This document shows, piece by piece, positions 51,255 through 54,084 of a stretch of DNA of 54,084 nucleotides. Made by a program: the position numbers and the translations under genes. Position 1 is the first letter of the stretch, and each line of letters begins with the position of its first letter. The notes under the pieces are model-generated. The model was not told the DNA's origin. It saw only the letters and a list, made by a program, of their open reading frames with translations, and ran no database searches. Location: assembly GCA_036387335.1 (NCBI GenBank), contig DASVTZ010000199.1:1-54084 (forward strand), in the 5' to 3' direction. The stretch comes from Longimicrobium sp. (lineage in GTDB: Bacteria; Gemmatimonadota; Gemmatimonadetes; Longimicrobiales; Longimicrobiaceae).

Positions 51255-53084
51255 CTACTCCTTTGCCTTGAGCGTGGGAACGGGGAAGCAGCTGATGAAG
51301 AAGGGGAGCCAGAAGAAGACGATGTTCAGCAGGCTCACCATCAGCATCAGCACGATGAGCGCGCAGATAGTGATGATGGGGATGGAGAGCGAGCAGATGA
51401 CGGAGATGTTGAGCCCCGACGGGTTGCCCACCTCGCCGTCCATCAGCTCCTTCATCCCCTTCACGCGGCTCATCTGCTTGCGCAGCTCGTCGCTCAGCAG
51501 GAACGCCACGTTGCGGTCGTACTTGCGCAGCGCCGCGGGCGAGGTGTCCACCGGCATGGCGACGCGGATGGCGCGCTGCGGCGCGTCCGCGTCGAAGAAG
51601 CCCGCCAGCCGGAACTCGGCCGATGCGTCGCTCACCACCGGCGGCGACCGCTTTCCGCACCGCGGACGCGCGTACACGCAGCGCACCACGTACGCGTCGT
51701 CGCCCTGCGCGTTGAGCGGCGCCAGCGTGGGCGGCCGCTGCGCCTCTCCCGCCGTCGCGGTCGCTCCGCCGCTCGCTCCCGCCGCCACGTCCACCTCGTA
51801 CAGCGCATCCATCAGCTTCTGCACGATGGGGCGGCGGTGCACGCCGGGGACGTCCTCCGGAAGGGAGTTGCTGCGGTCCAGCAGCGTGTTCAGCTTGACC
51901 TTGTCCGCCGCGATGGCGCTGCGGGTGTCCGGGGGGTAGAGCCCCGTCGTAGTGGTCACGGGGTCGATGGCGGGGTCCACGGTGAGCAGCCGGGCCGCGT
52001 AGCCGGCGGGGAACGATGGCGGGGCGCCTACGGTGAGCGTGGCGTTCTCCAGATCCTCGCGGCTGTCGTCGGCGTCCAGCAGCGCCTGACGGAAAGTGGA
52101 CGACACCGCTCCCGTCCCCGCGCTGTTGCGATTCCACAGGGTGAAGGCGAACGCGTCGTGGAACGCCCGCTGCGCCGCGGGGAGCGATGCGGCCAGCGCC
52201 GGCGTGACGAACGCGTCCCATACGTCGGGGAGTTCCTGGCGTACAAAGGTGGCCAGGTCCAGCAGCACCAGCGCGGACGCCTGCTCGGCCGCGGTGCGCG
52301 CGGCGTCCACCCGCGTGTGGTCGGCCACGTTCGCCGTCTCGATGGCGTACCAGTCGCGCAGCCCCACCCAGGGGTCCAGCACCGAGCGCTGGAACTCCAG
52401 GACGCGCGAGTCCTCGGTGGAGACCGGCGCCACCGTGCCGGGTGCCGGTGAGGGCGCCGCGTCGTCGTCCTTCGCGGGGGTGACGTCGCGGGCCCCGACG
52501 TACTGCTCCCGGCGGTCCACGGGTATGAACCCGGCGAACACGCGGCGCTTCAGGTCGTCCGCGTCGAAAAAGGTGCCGAACATCGGCAGCCGCTCCTCGG
52601 CGTCCAGCGGTGCCGCCGTCGCCGCCACCGTCCACCCGTACGCCGCCTCGCCCTTCACCCACGCCATCTCCGTCCGCGCCCCCGTGGCATCGTCCGTGGC
52701 CAGGCGGCGGAGGACGAAGGAGACGGTCTCGCCCGAGGCCAGGTCCACCGTGTGCTCCGGCAGGCCGGGGACGCGGCACCCCAGCGACGCGGTCACCAGG
52801 TAGAAGCGGCCGTGCACGGGCTGGTAGAGCTTGAGCGTCTCCCCCGCGGGCACGGCGGCCGGCCCGGCGGCGGTGCGGGGGGGAAGGCCGGCGGCGGGCT
52901 TCCTCCAGGTCTCCTCGCGCGCCACGAAGCCGCGCACGGTGGCCGGACGCCGGGCCAGCGCGTCCTGGAAGTCCTGCATGAAGGTGTCGGTGGCGAAACG
53001 AAGCACCGCCGGCCGGCGGAAGTCCGTTCCGCCGGACAGGTCGCCCCACAGCGGCGACGGCGCGAGCCAGGCCACGCGGCTCAC
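51255..53084 (-). CDS. eCIS baseplate-locus protein with C-terminal transmembrane hairpin
   Basis: 609 residues from a GTG overlapping the spike gene stop (GTGA). No domain was recognised in the first ~550 residues, a soluble mixed alpha/beta region with a helical middle (about 225-330) that is Ala- and Asp-rich. The last ~45 residues are continuously hydrophobic (VICSLSIPIITICALIVLML, then MVSLLNIVFFWLPFFISC) and end in LKAKE, consistent with two membrane helices. Membrane proteins in the same setting, such as CisA of Streptomyces, connect cytoplasmic particles to the membrane. Similarity of role is inferred from position and topology only, not from sequence homology I can see. Confidence 0.7.
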   Translation of the reverse strand: MSRVAWLAPSPLWGDLSGGTDFRRPAVLRFATDTFMQDFQDALARRPATVRGFVAREETWRKPAAGLPPRTAAGPAAVPAGETLKLYQPVHGRFYLVTASLGCRVPGLPEHTVDLASGETVSFVLRRLATDDATGARTEMAWVKGEAAYGWTVAATAAPLDAEERLPMFGTFFDADDLKRRVFAGFIPVDRREQYVGARDVTPAKDDDAAPSPAPGTVAPVSTEDSRVLEFQRSVLDPWVGLRDWYAIETANVADHTRVDAARTAAEQASALVLLDLATFVRQELPDVWDAFVTPALAASLPAAQRAFHDAFAFTLWNRNSAGTGAVSSTFRQALLDADDSREDLENATLTVGAPPSFPAGYAARLLTVDPAIDPVTTTTGLYPPDTRSAIAADKVKLNTLLDRSNSLPEDVPGVHRRPIVQKLMDALYEVDVAAGASGGATATAGEAQRPPTLAPLNAQGDDAYVVRCVYARPRCGKRSPPVVSDASAEFRLAGFFDADAPQRAIRVAMPVDTSPAALRKYDRNVAFLLSDELRKQMSRVKGMKELMDGEVGNPSGLNISVICSLSIPIITICALIVLMLMVSLLNIVFFWLPFFISCFPVPTLKAKE

Positions 53085-53794
53085 CAGATGTTCCCCGCGC
53101 CGGGGGTGTAGCTGGCGCTCACCACCGAATTGGTGATGAGCGTGCTGCACTGCACCACGCCGCTGAAGGTGGCCATCCCCGTGTTCACGGCCACCGAACC
53201 CGCGGTCACCTCCACCGTGCTCGCCTGCACCGTGACCTTGGCCGCGGCGGTCACGGTGATGCCGGCGGTCTCCAGCTTCACCGAGTTGCCGTTGGAGTCC
53301 TGGATGGTGATGGCGCCCGGCCCGTCCTGCAGGGTGACCTTGCACCCGCCGGGGGTCTCCAGCACCATCTTCTCCTGCCCGTCGTGGTCGTCCAGCGTCA
53401 CCTGCACGCCGTTGCGGCTGCGCAGCACCTTGAGGTAGTTGCGCCCGGCGCCGTCCATGCTCTCCGGCGGCGCGTCCTCGCCGTTCCACAGGGCGCCGAC
53501 GACGCAGGGAAAGCGCGGGTCGCCGCCCGCGAACACCACCAGCACCTCGTCGTTCACGTCGGGAACGAACCAGCTGCCGCGGTTGTTCCCCGCCATCAGC
53601 GTGGCGAGCCGGGCCCACGCCTCGTACGCGGCGCCGTCCGGGTCCGGCGACCAGGGGAGCGACACCTTGACGCGCCCCTGCCCGTCTGGATCGGCCACGT
53701 CCTTTACCAGCGCGGGGTACGCGCCGTAGAACAGGCCGCCGTAGCCGCGGGGAAGGCGGGCCTCCAGGTCGAAGAGGAGGGGATCGGCGATCAC
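53081..53794 (-). CDS. Spike protein, gp5/VgrG OB-fold (baseplate protein V-like)
   Basis: 237 residues. An OB-fold domain (GAYPALVKDVADPDGQGRVK; VSLPWSPD; GSWFVPDVNDEVLVVFAGGD; RFPCVVGALWNG) is the phage gpV/VgrG signature. After about residue 120 come repeating beta-helix strands (VQVTLDDHDGQEKMVLETPG; TIQDSNGNSVKLETAGITVT) that make the triangular spike. It overlaps the hub gene upstream by 4 bp (ATGA) and the next gene by 4 bp (GTGA). Hub and spike are separate genes here, whereas Afp8-type proteins fuse them. No PAAR tip gene was seen. Confidence 0.92.
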   Translation of the reverse strand: MIADPLLFDLEARLPRGYGGLFYGAYPALVKDVADPDGQGRVKVSLPWSPDPDGAAYEAWARLATLMAGNNRGSWFVPDVNDEVLVVFAGGDPRFPCVVGALWNGEDAPPESMDGAGRNYLKVLRSRNGVQVTLDDHDGQEKMVLETPGGCKVTLQDGPGAITIQDSNGNSVKLETAGITVTAAAKVTVQASTVEVTAGSVAVNTGMATFSGVVQCSTLITNSVVSASYTPGAGNIW

Positions 53795-54084
53795 GCGGCC
53801 CTCCCCAGCGCCGGGCGCTCGGCGGTGAAGGCGGTGCGGTAGCCCTCGGCGGAGTCGAAGGTGTGGCGGGCGCGCGTCAGGTAGTACTTTCCCTCGAAGA
53901 GCGGCCCGACCCCCTTGAGCTCCACCTCGGCCCCGACCTTGAGACGCGCATCGCCCTCCGCCACCCCCTGGCCCACCACGAAGCGGCGTGCCGCGCGGGC
54001 GTAGTGCGCCTCGGCCAGCGCGCGCGCCTCGTCCACGTTCACGGGAAGGTCGTGCACCACCTGCTGGTCGCGCGCGGCCAGCGC
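53791..54084 (-). CDS. gpD-like hub protein, C-terminal fragment (5' end outside window)
   Basis: Open to the right window edge; only the last 97 codons are visible. The fragment (LPVNVDEARALAEAHYARAA; GDARLKVGAEVELKGVGPLF; YYLTRARHTFDSAEGYRTAF) matches the C-terminal beta-barrel of phage late-control protein D/VgrG hub proteins. The hub joins the tube to the spike encoded next, with which it overlaps by 4 bp. A GTG at 54060 is internal and not the start. Confidence 0.85.
   Translation of the reverse strand, partial: ALAARDQQVVHDLPVNVDEARALAEAHYARAARRFVVGQGVAEGDARLKVGAEVELKGVGPLFEGKYYLTRARHTFDSAEGYRTAFTAERPALGRAA

Overview
The window is about 54 kb of GC-rich (roughly 65-72 %) bacterial chromosome. 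A PadR regulator paired with an ADOP-type ABC permease, very high third-position GC, several large secreted proteins and a non-Proteobacterial contractile injection system together suggest a Gemmatimonadota-like (Longimicrobium-type) organism. That placement is inferred: there is no rRNA or marker gene in the window.

Region 1 (1-14.1 kb) is ordinary chromosome. It holds a DUF1624 membrane protein, a MocR-type regulator, a PadR/ADOP-permease pair with a twin operator, a cupin, an ECF sigma gene that has lost its 3' end to a hairpin element, a DinB/DinB/hydrolase group divergent from a TetR regulator, two secreted proteins, and a norQ-norD-like MoxR ATPase / VWA pair.

Region 2 (14.1-22.1 kb) is accessory. 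The last ~30 bp of norD recurs at 16.17 kb, and decayed longer copies of the norD 3' end lie at 18.06-18.15 and 18.18-18.40 kb. Between the copies sit two cassettes: a nucleotidyltransferase plus TIM-barrel pair with lower GC, and a large nucleotidyltransferase-family protein. Beyond them lie a secreted B-lectin/CHAP protein and, divergent to it, a gene broken by one frameshift that encodes a SARP-type activator, one membrane helix and three extracytoplasmic NBR1-FW-like domains.

Region 3 (22.2-54.1 kb, all minus strand, mostly overlapping or tightly spaced) is the 3' two thirds of an extracellular-type contractile injection system (eCIS). Read in transcription order from the right edge: gpD-like hub (partial), gp5/VgrG spike, a baseplate-cluster protein with a C-terminal membrane hairpin, gp25 wedge, a short tandem-repeat spacer, gpJ baseplate, gpI-type tail protein with an N-terminal propeller-like region, two fibre/adhesin proteins that share an N-terminal domain, a secreted protein with a Cys-containing C-terminal sorting-type tail, an Lgt-like acyltransferase, an unknown eCIS protein, an AAA+ ATPase, a 1538-residue DUF4157 protein ending in a probable nuclease toxin, a SUFU-type immunity protein, an unknown small protein, and four glycosyltransferase proteins (three of them two-domain fusions). 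Tube and sheath genes would lie beyond the right edge.

The working picture is a membrane-associated or secreted injection particle with a DUF4157-tagged nuclease cargo and matching immunity, accompanied by a lipid-anchoring module and a glycosylation module. No tRNA, rRNA, CRISPR array, integrase or transposase was recognised.
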